The notes under the pieces were generated by a model. The model was given only the letters and a program-made list of their open reading frames with translations, was not told the origin of the DNA and did not search any database. Of a stretch of DNA of 20,779 nt, positions 6,710 to 12,829 are shown piece by piece. This DNA is from Candidatus Njordarchaeota archaeon (GTDB taxonomy: Archaea; Asgardarchaeota; Njordarchaeia; Njordarchaeales; Njordarchaeaceae): assembly GCA_029856625.1 (NCBI GenBank), contig JAHKLG010000011.1:1-20779 (forward strand), written 5' to 3'. Position 1 is the stretch's first letter; each line of letters starts with the position of its first letter. The position numbers and the translations under genes were made by a program.

Positions 6710-7423
6710 ATGAGTAAATATCTTTTGCTCATGAGTCTAAACTCAAATTCATTTGCATTCTTTGATGGGTCTGAATTAATTGGAGTTGTCAATCCGCCTA
6801 CTTTCCAGTCGCTTAAAAAGAAGAGATGTTATGAAGACATTATTCTACAGATCCGAGATTCTTTCGCCATATTTACCACTCCGACTTCTCACTCCCTAAT
6901 ACTAGAATGGACAAAGATAGCTGCAGGAGTTCTTATTCCCTCCACTCACAATATTTCTATAAGGATGCCTAATCTTCATAGGTTGCGTGTGGAAGAACTC
7001 TTTTCTTTAACTGCTTTCTTTGATATTACTTTCTTAAGGCTTAAAAGCGATGTTACTAGAATAGCTCTAGGAGTATTAGATCATAAGAGAAAAATCCGAA
7101 TGGTGTTTTTTGAACCGACTATTGATCAAGAACCTTCCTTAGCAGAACCTATAATAAGCGCGGATATAGTTGTGGTAGCAACGCAACATGAAGAATTCCT
7201 AATTAGAAAACTTCTTAATGCATCCTCACCAAGTACCCTCGCTCGGTGGATGAGATTAGAAACGAAATATTTGGTAGTCCTCTTTACTCAACATCATAAA
7301 CAGTATTCTGAAAGATTAAAAAAGATCCCCTCTTCTTTCATTATCGCTCTAAGTCCTTGTGAAAAAATCGGATTTACAAGACATCTCCATGAGATAGTTA
7401 TTGTTAGAAGAGGGCTCTCATAG
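6710..7423 (+). CDS. Hypothetical protein, unrecognised
   Basis: A 237-residue protein that I do not recognise. It has no signal peptide, membrane helix or metal-binding motif. The sequence alternates short hydrophobic strands and helices (MSKYLLLMSLNSN, then IADIVVVATQHEEF-like and KYLVVLFTQH-like strands), consistent with a soluble alpha/beta protein, and its latter half ends in a basic strand (LHEIVIVRRG). The frame opens at an ATG at 6695, but GAGG at 6697-6700 lies 9 bases before the ATG at 6710, which is preferred. A TATA-like CATAAAATT at about 6656-6664 precedes it. Codon use and base composition are like the neighbours. It stands alone between a divergent GPN GTPase gene and a tRNA pair. 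Confidence 0.72.
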   Translation: MSKYLLLMSLNSNSFAFFDGSELIGVVNPPTFQSLKKKRCYEDIILQIRDSFAIFTTPTSHSLILEWTKIAAGVLIPSTHNISIRMPNLHRLRVEELFSLTAFFDITFLRLKSDVTRIALGVLDHKRKIRMVFFEPTIDQEPSLAEPIISADIVVVATQHEEFLIRKLLNASSPSTLARWMRLETKYLVVLFTQHHKQYSERLKKIPSSFIIALSPCEKIGFTRHLHEIVIVRRGLS

Positions 7424-7464
7424 TGAAATAAGGTACACGAAGTCATTAATTAGAGAAATTTAGG

Positions 7465-7470
7465 AAAAAA
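7465..7470 (-). terminator. T-tract after tRNA-Thr(UGU)
   Basis: The minus strand reads TTTTTT about 13 bases beyond the encoded CCA of tRNA-Thr, as expected for an archaeal oligo-T terminator closing the His-Thr tRNA unit. Confidence 0.4.
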
Positions 7471-7482
7471 TGATTATAGATA

Positions 7483-7576
7483 TGGAGCCGCGGGCGGGAT
7501 TCGAACCCGCGACCTCGGGATCTCTTGAGAATTCTTATTTACAAGTCCCGCGCTCTACCAGCTGAGCTACCGCGGC
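7483..7576 (-). tRNA. tRNA-Thr(UGU) with 18-nt intron and encoded CCA
   Basis: Cloverleaf read from the minus strand: acceptor GCCGCGG/CCGCGGC, D-stem GCUC/GAGC, anticodon stem CGGGA/UCCCG, T-arm GCGGG-UUCGAAU-CCCGC, discriminator U73 (correct for archaeal Thr) and CCA encoded at 7483-7485. The anticodon (complement of 7541-7543) is UGU. An 18-nt intron at 7522-7539 follows position 37; CUUG pairs with CAAG to form the 4-bp central helix, with 3-nt bulges UAA and AGA, a textbook BHB splice site. The mature tRNA without CCA is 73 nt. Its body is nearly identical to the neighbouring tRNA-His. Confidence 0.95.
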
Positions 7577-7705
7577 GAGCTCTTTAATGTGGTTCAGTTG
7601 TTTAATTCAAGTGAGTGGGTAAACCCAGATTTGGATGGGGTGGGGGGCGGGATTCGAACCCGCGACCTCGGGATCCACAGTCCCGCGCTCTACCAGCTGA
7701 GCTAC
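7494..7705 (-). repeat. Tandem tRNA-body duplication (Thr/His)
   Basis: Two blocks are repeated exactly in both tRNAs: 28 bases at 7494-7521 and 7647-7674 (T-arm, variable loop and 3' half of the anticodon stem) and 27 bases at 7544-7570 and 7679-7705 (5' half of the anticodon stem, D-arm and positions 8-9). Only acceptor stems, anticodon-loop bases 34-37 and the Thr intron differ. Confidence 0.85.
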
Positions 7706-7712
7706 CCCCACC
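7636..7712 (-). tRNA. tRNA-His(GUG) with encoded G-1 and CCA
   Basis: The acceptor is GUGGGGG/CCCCCAC with an extra encoded G-1 (complement of 7712) opposite C73, the hallmark of tRNA-His. The anticodon loop CUGUGGA gives GUG between stems CGGGA and UCCCG. No intron. CCA is encoded at 7636-7638. It lies 59 bases upstream of tRNA-Thr(UGU) on the same strand and probably shares its transcript. Confidence 0.96.
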
Positions 7713-7940
7713 GCATGTGTTAGCTGTATTGTATTCTCAATTCTATTGCTATCTTCTCCCATTGCATCTTTAGCAGATATAGCCTCTTAGTGTATTACTT
7801 AATAATCAATTCTTAAACTATAAGGGGATCCTTTGCCTTAAAATTTTTTCTCCACCACTTCTTGATTACGGGCTGGAGAGATATTACCTAATGTCTAATT
7901 AGAAACGGGGATAAAAAAAGCTTTTTAGATCGCTATGTAG
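7713..7940. other. Intergenic spacer between tRNA-His and fttA
   Basis: This 228-base AT-rich spacer must hold the tRNA-His promoter and the fttA 3' end. Apart from the T-tract after fttA I see no gene, repeat or RNA motif; the best tRNA-His TATA candidate is weak. Confidence 0.5.
7912..7927 (-). terminator. Oligo-T terminator of fttA
   Basis: About 20 bases past the fttA stop, the minus strand has AAAAAGCTTTTTTTATCC: a seven-T run inside a small A/T palindrome. U-rich 3' ends are the signals FttA itself and intrinsic archaeal termination use. Confidence 0.4.
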
Positions 7941-9887
7941 TTAAACTAGTCTAATAGTTTCCATATTATTAGGTGCTATAGCGTTTAATTTTAGATTTGT
8001 CCTGCAGATCTCTGCAAACTTCACACATTTTTTCTCTTCACCATGAATAACCAAAACTCTATGTGGTAATGGTCGTATAGATTGGACAAATTTTAGTAGC
8101 TCTGGAAACGGAGAGTGTCCAGAAAAACCTCTGATGTGATGAACTTGCATCTTTAGAAGCGTCTTTCTCGCTATTCCTTCGTTATAAAATACAAGTTCCC
8201 TCGCTCCTCGAAGAATATTCCATCCAGGAGTTCCTGGAGCTTGATATGACACAAATATGAGTGCATTTTTTTCATTCTCTGCGAGATATTTTAGAAATTC
8301 CAGCACAGGACCTCCTTGTAACATTCCATTAGTAGCTAAAATTACGGCTGGTCTTGAACTTTCGCAAATTTCCGCTATTTCTGAAGAGTCCTTAACCGTA
8401 ATGAAAAATTCTGCGAGAAATGGATTCTCGTTCTTCCTTAAAATCCTATCTCGCAATCTTCGAGATAAGAATTCTGGACTAGCGGTATGAATAGCCACAG
8501 CTTCCCTGATCATTCCGCTGATATATACGGGAACCTCAGGCAATGATTTCTTTTTAACAATGTGATGATATAATACAAGCATTATTTCTTGCGCTCTCCC
8601 AACGGCTAGTACTGGAATTAATACTTTCCCCTTTCTTTCGATTGTTCGCCTAATTATGCTTATTAACTCATTTTCAGCAACCTCACGTGGAGGGAATTTA
8701 TCCTTAGGCCCACCATATGTGGATTCTATAATTAGAGTTTCAACTCTTGGAAAGTTTGTTTCAGCTCTATCGAGCAATCTTGTATCACTATACTTTATGT
8801 CCGATGCTATAATTATATTATATAATCCCTCAGCCACATGGATATGAACAATAGCACTCCCAAGGATATGCCCCGCGTTATATAATGTTAGCCGGATATC
8901 AGGAGCTATATCATTAACTTCTTCATATTCTACTGTGATTGTGTGAATTAATTCCTTGTCAATATCCGTATAAGAGTACGGAGATAATCGCCCTTCTTTT
9001 CTAGCTAATTCAACATAATCTCGTTGAAGAAGCGCCATGAGATATTTAGTTGGTTCTGTGCAATATACTGGACCTCTATACCCGTACTTAAATAGGTAAG
9101 GAACCATTCCAGAATGATCAAGATGCGCGTGAGTTACTATTACAGCGTCAAGTTCCTCAATCGAGAATTCGGGAACATTGAACTTCGGGAAGATTTCTCC
9201 TGGCTCAGAGGCACCCACTCTTATTCCCGCGTCGATTAGAATAGAACTTTCCCTAGTCTGAATGAGAAAAGCATTTCCTCCGACTTCTCTACCCCCTCCT
9301 AAGATAGTCACTCTCACCTTGTTATTCCTGAGAATATATGGTCTATGGATGCGCTCTCCTATCTCTTCTAAAAAGTTTTTACGATCTGATGAAGCTATTT
9401 CATTAAGCTTTCGGGCATATCTTACAATGTTTGATTCCAGAGGTGGTGCACGGACAATGACTGGTGCCCATCTGGTTTCTAGAGTAATACGTTTCCTAGT
9501 TATGCCTTTTGGACCGATAACGACCCCTGGTTTTTCAGCCTCAATATATACTTGACCAGTTATATCGTCGAAGTATATGTTCTTGACCCCAGCCCTTTCC
9601 CCAACAATTTCTAAAATTAATCTTTCTGCCTCCTTCTTATTCAATCTTACAGAAGGATCTGATCTTATTGATATTCTCTTATGATACGTTTTAGCGATAC
9701 TTTTTATGATATCCTGTTTTAGTAAAAGAAGTTGAGGATTCTTAGAGTAAATAACGATTCTGGGTCCTTCAAAAGCTATTTTAGTTATCATGCTCTCCGG
9801 TGGTAGTTTTTTTAATATATCATTGAAAAGCCTTTCTTTCCAACCGAGTACTATTGCAGTATTATCTCTTTCAAACAAATGAGCCAC
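7941..9887 (-). CDS. fttA: FttA/aCPSF1 transcription termination ribonuclease (KH-KH-MBL-beta-CASP)
   Basis: FttA is the archaeal CPSF73-like ribonuclease that cleaves nascent RNA and releases RNA polymerase at U-rich 3' ends. The 648 residues show the full domain order: two N-terminal KH domains (about 1-145, with GVVIGPKG at 121-128), then a metallo-beta-lactamase core starting at VTILGGGREVGGN (193-205) with zinc motif HAHLDH (253-258), NAGHILGSA, SDIKYSD and ESTYGG, a beta-CASP domain containing VLAVGRAQEI and SGMIREA, and C-terminal HIRGFSGHSP and VIHGEE. All catalytic residues seem intact. The start is a GTG preceded by GAAAAGGTGG; a TATA-like GAATAAATTG at 9899-9908 is so close that the transcript may have almost no leader. 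Monocistronic, between two tRNA units. Confidence 0.97.
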   Translation of the reverse strand: MAHLFERDNTAIVLGWKERLFNDILKKLPPESMITKIAFEGPRIVIYSKNPQLLLLKQDIIKSIAKTYHKRISIRSDPSVRLNKKEAERLILEIVGERAGVKNIYFDDITGQVYIEAEKPGVVIGPKGITRKRITLETRWAPVIVRAPPLESNIVRYARKLNEIASSDRKNFLEEIGERIHRPYILRNNKVRVTILGGGREVGGNAFLIQTRESSILIDAGIRVGASEPGEIFPKFNVPEFSIEELDAVIVTHAHLDHSGMVPYLFKYGYRGPVYCTEPTKYLMALLQRDYVELARKEGRLSPYSYTDIDKELIHTITVEYEEVNDIAPDIRLTLYNAGHILGSAIVHIHVAEGLYNIIIASDIKYSDTRLLDRAETNFPRVETLIIESTYGGPKDKFPPREVAENELISIIRRTIERKGKVLIPVLAVGRAQEIMLVLYHHIVKKKSLPEVPVYISGMIREAVAIHTASPEFLSRRLRDRILRKNENPFLAEFFITVKDSSEIAEICESSRPAVILATNGMLQGGPVLEFLKYLAENEKNALIFVSYQAPGTPGWNILRGARELVFYNEGIARKTLLKMQVHHIRGFSGHSPFPELLKFVQSIRPLPHRVLVIHGEEKKCVKFAEICRTNLKLNAIAPNNMETIRLV

Positions 9888-10070
9888 CTTTTCAGCTCAA
9901 TTTATTCGATCCCTCTTAGTTCCACTCTAATGGTAGAAAAAATAAGTGATAGTAGCTGTATCCAGAGAAAATTCTCTCGAAGATAACATATAGTTAAATT
10001 CATTGGGAGAATTATCTATGCATATTTCTTCTTTTCACAGTGATTCTATCATGGAGTGGGTGGGAAAAGT

Positions 10071-10195
10071 TGGTCGGGGCGGCGGGAGTCGAACCCGCGA
10101 CCTCCCGGTCTCTGTTAGAGCGCCCGCTGCGCGCGCGGCTCCTAAGGAGCCGCTTCTACAGCCGGGCGCTCTCTCCGCAACTGAGCTACGCCCCG
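10071..10195 (-). tRNA. tRNA-Tyr(GUA) with 46-nt structured intron and encoded CCA
   Basis: Acceptor CGGGGCG/CGCCCCG with C1-G72, typical of archaeal tRNA-Tyr, discriminator A73 and CCA encoded at 10071-10073. The anticodon loop CUGUAGA gives GUA between CCCGG and CCGGG. A 46-nt intron at 10110-10155 sits after position 37; CUGU pairs with ACAG with 3-nt bulges AGA and AGA, a canonical BHB. The intron contains a perfect 8-bp hairpin, GCGGCUCC-UUA-GGAGCCGC. The mature tRNA is 76 nt before CCA. A TATA-like element, CTTAAACC, lies at about 10218-10226 on the minus strand. Confidence 0.95.
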
Positions 10196-10542
10196 ATTTT
10201 TGAAATACAATGAGCAGGTTTAAGGTAACTTTTTCTGCTCCAGATATTATACGACACTAAGAACTCTTTTTAAATTTTCTTCTTCCTCTTTTCTTATATC
10301 CTACTTCTATTAACCATTCATATTACGCTATAATGGCTACTTTGAGCATAGGATGGAGGATACGATGTAATACTATAGCTATAAAGCGATGCAGCTTTAG
10401 AAGAGAATTTCACCCATCGAATAAAACGTCTTCTACTATTTTTTCAGAATACTCTTAGTTTTTGCCATCTTAAATTCTCTGGTGAACTTGTTTTTGCAAG
10501 AATGACAGTCAAGGGATTACCAAGTTTGTTGGGGTAAGAGTA
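10196..10542. other. 347-base spacer upstream of the membrane cassette
   Basis: AT-rich and without a convincing gene. It contains the tRNA-Tyr promoter on one side and, at 10469-10477, a TATA-like CTTAAATTC pointing to the cassette with predicted initiation near 10499. A 41-codon frame from 10333 has no ribosome-binding site or recognisable content and was not called. No partial tRNA copy (att-like repeat) was found. Confidence 0.5.
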
Positions 10543-10998
10543 GTGGCTGAAATTAGAAAAAAACTCAGGAAGTTAATAAGAGATGAGAAAGGATCTCCTG
10601 TGACCGAAGAGGCATTATTAATAGGACTGGCTATTATCATTTTTACTGGTATTCTAATGTTAGTAGCTAATATAAGAAAATTCGTTGAAGAGCAATATGA
10701 GAAACTCGCTGAAGAGTTCTCTCAGAGTATATTTCCTTTAGGATTCAATAATACAGAGATTCCTGACTTGGGCACATATTTATCATCATGGTCTTCTCTT
10801 GGAGAATTAATTATTAGAATTCTGAAGCTCGTATTTAGTTACTTAATTTACATCGCCATGTTTGTGGGGGGTATAATGATTCTATGGGGGGCTATTGAAT
10901 GGGCTACCGGATATAATGAAACAAGCGGCAAAAAGACAATCATAAAAGGAGCCGTTTTAGTCTTACTAGCTCTTGCACCCATGCTTGCAACTTTATAA
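10543..10998 (+). CDS. Pilin-like membrane protein with VirB2/TrbC-like C-terminal half
   Basis: This 151-residue protein was not recognised by name. A basic N-terminus (RKKLRKLIRDEKG) is followed by a type IV prepilin-like site: Gly17 then Ser18, with Glu22 at the +5 position and a hydrophobic helix at 24-43. After a polar region (44-86) come two more hydrophobic helices (about 96-120 and 132-150) separated by the short charged loop GYNETSGKKT. The pair helix-Gly/Lys loop-helix with WGAIEWATGYNE resembles VirB2/TrbC-type conjugative pilins, including those of archaeal DNA-import systems. The start is a GTG with GGGGTAAG upstream. It is first in a three-gene unit, 13 bases before the next start. 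Pilin identity is inference; a simple membrane protein is the alternative. Confidence 0.78.
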   Translation: MAEIRKKLRKLIRDEKGSPVTEEALLIGLAIIIFTGILMLVANIRKFVEEQYEKLAEEFSQSIFPLGFNNTEIPDLGTYLSSWSSLGELIIRILKLVFSYLIYIAMFVGGIMILWGAIEWATGYNETSGKKTIIKGAVLVLLALAPMLATL

Positions 10999-11011
10999 TT
11001 CAGGGTGGAGA

Positions 11012-11644
11012 ATGCTAGCATCCTCTTTTGATTTTTCAACAATTCTTTTAATCGCACTCTTTCTTATCATCCTATCCTCTTATTATCCATTAGTTAAGGC
11101 ATATATGTTCGCGAAAGAAATTAGGGGCTTTCTTCATGATATGAGCACATTTCCTATGTATATTCTGATCACATTAAATATAAATTACGAAACATTAAGA
11201 TTGCTTCCTTTAAACTTGGTAGAGGAGCTTGAAATCAAACGGAGTCCCTTCTTATGCGATAACGAGCGTGAATTATTAGAGTCTATTATTTTTTTGAAAA
11301 ATCCTCTCACCACTTTTTTTGCTGATGCTCTCTTATCTGGTCTTAGAAAGATATCTCTGAGCAGAGATGTACTAGTAAATACTAGTAGAGAGATACTATG
11401 TTCCAGCTTAACATTTAGAAAAGAATTGCTAGATTTCCTAGCTGAACGAGAAAAGCTAGTGTTCTTCTTAGTAGTATTCTCTCCTCTCTCTCTTCTTATA
11501 CTCGCTTTTCTTGTCAATTATATGTACATTTTTACAATTTTCTTGTGCGAGATTTCTGGATCCCTCATTTATTTGCATTTTCTTCAGAAAATGCATCGTC
11601 GAATAACACAAGATATTACCAGGAGGTTTTTACTGGAGGTTTAA
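11012..11644 (+). CDS. Membrane protein, possible T2SF/TadC-like platform subunit
   Basis: An unrecognised 210-residue protein. It has an N-terminal hydrophobic helix (about 9-27), a roughly 115-residue helical, mostly polar domain (30-147) and two closely spaced C-terminal hydrophobic helices (about 149-169 and 172-194) followed by a basic end (MHRRITQDITRR). This order, a helical cytoplasmic domain followed by a membrane hairpin, is that of one half of T2SF-type platform proteins (GspF/TadC/ArlJ), but I see no diagnostic motif, so this is topology only. The frame opens at 10973 inside the previous gene; the ATG at 11012 directly after GGGTGGAG is the likely start. Four bases separate its stop from the next start. 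Confidence 0.72.
   Translation: MLASSFDFSTILLIALFLIILSSYYPLVKAYMFAKEIRGFLHDMSTFPMYILITLNINYETLRLLPLNLVEELEIKRSPFLCDNERELLESIIFLKNPLTTFFADALLSGLRKISLSRDVLVNTSREILCSSLTFRKELLDFLAEREKLVFFLVVFSPLSLLILAFLVNYMYIFTIFLCEISGSLIYLHFLQKMHRRITQDITRRFLLEV
11635..11640 (+). promoter_or_regulatory. Ribosome binding site of the third cassette gene
   Basis: GGAGGT lies 7 bases before the ATG at 11648 and inside the last codons of the preceding gene, so the third gene is initiated on its own within a shared transcript. It fixes the start. Confidence 0.6.
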
Positions 11645-11647
11645 GAT

Positions 11648-12328
11648 ATGAATCCTCATTCTTTTGAAAATGAAGGAAGAAGAAAACCCGAAAAAGATTA
11701 CTCGTACCTTCATAAGCTTTTACTCTTAATGTCGTGTTTGAGAGAGAAAAGAAACTTAATACGATGTCTTAATGAAATTTTCTCTGAAATCGGCAATCCC
11801 CTCACGTACTCCTCAGATAAAGAATACGTTCAAAACATTTTTCTGCAAGTAAAAAATAACGCCCGCTCAATCTTACTTCTTCAAGCTTATCTCTTATTAC
11901 TGCTTTTTTATGAAAGAAATCCAGAAAACGCGATTGCTATGCTTGAGAGTTTTTTTAACCAGATTTTAGAAGATATATCGATTGAGAATGAACTTTATTC
12001 TTTCCTAAGATCTTTAAAAATAAAATTTTACTTAGTAACCTCTGTTTTTTCAGCCACATTAGGTCTTATGGCTAAGATGCTTTTTAAGATTCAAAATATA
12101 AACATCCCTACGCTCCTCCGAGATCATTCTTTAACCAGTTTATTCTCAAGCATTGCAATTATTATGCTAATACTTCTTCTTTGCCATCTAATAGTATATT
12201 CTACTTTTTACATGCATTCGATCCTTAGCATTCTCCCAGCTTTCGAGAGAAAACACACCACTTTGCATTTAACCATATCTCTCGTTATCACATTAATTTT
12301 ATTCTCCCTCACGTTCCTATATGCATAA
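11648..12328 (+). CDS. Membrane protein, possible second T2SF/TadC-like subunit
   Basis: An unrecognised 226-residue protein. The N-terminal 120 residues form an amphipathic helical domain, with KLLLLMSCLREKRNLIRCLN at its start and a leucine-rich helix near 74-88. Three hydrophobic helices follow (about 125-146, 163-186 and 206-226); the last ends at the C-terminus. The overall plan (helical cytoplasmic bundle, then membrane helices) resembles the T2SF fold, and together with the preceding protein it would make the two halves of a platform protein as in TadB/TadC pairs. No ATPase gene is nearby. The stop lies 21 bases before the 3' end of tRNA-Leu, which is read from the other strand, so transcription of this cassette runs into the tRNA array. 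Confidence 0.72.
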   Translation: MNPHSFENEGRRKPEKDYSYLHKLLLLMSCLREKRNLIRCLNEIFSEIGNPLTYSSDKEYVQNIFLQVKNNARSILLLQAYLLLLLFYERNPENAIAMLESFFNQILEDISIENELYSFLRSLKIKFYLVTSVFSATLGLMAKMLFKIQNINIPTLLRDHSLTSLFSSIAIIMLILLLCHLIVYSTFYMHSILSILPAFERKHTTLHLTISLVITLILFSLTFLYA

Positions 12329-12343
12329 TGCTAAGGCGTGGAG

Positions 12344-12348
12344 AAAAA
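12344..12348 (-). terminator. T-tract after the Pro-Thr-Leu tRNA array
   Basis: TTTTT on the minus strand, one base beyond the encoded CCA of tRNA-Leu (CCACTTTTTC), is a suitable oligo-T terminator for the tRNA array. Confidence 0.4.
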
Positions 12349-12349
12349 G

Positions 12350-12464
12350 TGGTGCGGGGGGCGGGATTCGAACCCGCGAAGGCCTGCGCCACCGGATCTT
12401 AAGTCTAGCCTTTCTATTGCCTGGCCTATATAACCGGCCCCTTTGTCCGCTCGGGAACCCCCGC
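12350..12464 (-). tRNA. tRNA-Leu(UAA) with 29-nt anticodon-stem intron and encoded CCA
   Basis: Acceptor GCGGGGG/CCCCCGC, D-stem CCC/GGG, a 14-nt variable arm (U-GGC-GCAG-GCC-UUC), T-arm GCGGG/CCCGC, A73 as expected for Leu, and CCA encoded at 12350-12352. A normal anticodon arm (CCGGA-CUUAAGA-UCCGG, anticodon UAA) only forms after removing 29 nt at 12405-12433, between positions 30 and 31. GGCC pairs with GGCU as the 4-bp central helix, with bulges GGU and AGA, so the non-canonical splice site is well supported. Mature length is 83 nt before CCA. Confidence 0.93.
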
Positions 12465-12471
12465 AATGTTT

Positions 12472-12565
12472 TGGAGCCCCGGGCGGGACTCGAACCCGCG
12501 ACCTCCCCCTTTCTGGTGTAAGGTAGCTTACCAGGGGGGCGCCCTTACCCCTAGGCCACCGGGGC
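12472..12565 (-). tRNA. tRNA-Thr(GGU) with 18-nt intron and encoded CCA
   Basis: Acceptor GCCCCGG/CCGGGGC, D-stem GCCU/GGGC, anticodon stem CCCCC/GGGGG, loop CUGGUAA with anticodon GGU, T-arm GCGGG-UUCGAGU-CCCGC, discriminator U73 (Thr) and CCA encoded at 12472-12474. The 18-nt intron at 12511-12528 follows position 37; CUGG pairs with CCAG with bulges UAA and AAA. It has the same intron length as tRNA-Thr(UGU) but different intron sequence and a very different tRNA body. Middle member of the packed array, 4 bases after tRNA-Pro. Confidence 0.95.
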
Positions 12566-12569
12566 ATAG

Positions 12570-12643
12570 TGGGGCCGGCGGGATTCGAACCCGCGACCAC
12601 CGGCGCCCCAGGCCGGCATCCTCCCTGGCTAGACTACGGCCCC
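12570..12643 (-). tRNA. tRNA-Pro(GGG), no intron, CCA not encoded
   Basis: Acceptor GGGGCCG/CGGCCCC, D-arm with GUCU/GGAU (including two G-U pairs), anticodon stem CCGGC/GCCGG and loop CUGGGGC giving GGG, T-arm GCGGG/CCCGC and A73. The next three bases are CUA rather than CCA, unlike the six other tRNAs here, so the CCA must be added or restored by the CCA enzyme. First gene of the array; a TATA-like AGTTTTAAAAATAG lies at about 12679-12692 on the minus strand. Confidence 0.93.
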
Positions 12644-12829
12644 TGATTTAGTTACTATCTATTCTTATGGAAATCCTCGTCTATTTTTAAAACTTGTTGA
12701 TCAAGAGCTCAACGGGGCATAGATCAATAGGAAATTTCTCAGTAATACGATACAATCATAGAGTTAGAACTGTTATATTTATTTGCAGAAAAATCCCGCA
12801 TACAACTTAATAGTGGGATGACATAGTAT

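Noticed and set aside
8257..8490. Plus-strand frame inside fttA and similar antisense frames in nep1, hflX, gatD and SRP19
   Set aside because: Shadows of strongly supported genes on the other strand.
10003..10203. 66-codon plus-strand frame
   Set aside because: Translation of the antisense of tRNA-Tyr; the GSRTRDLPV-type peptide is the typical tRNA artefact.
10333..10458. 41-codon frame in the spacer before the membrane cassette
   Set aside because: No ribosome-binding site, no recognisable domain, and the length is expected by chance.
10196..12350. Integrated mobile element at a tRNA gene
   Set aside because: The cassette is flanked by tRNAs, but there is no integrase gene and I found no partial tRNA copy forming a direct repeat at the other edge.
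12321..12651. Overlapping frames on both strands over the tRNA array
   Set aside because: They read through tRNA-Leu, tRNA-Thr and tRNA-Pro and show repeated tRNA-derived peptides.
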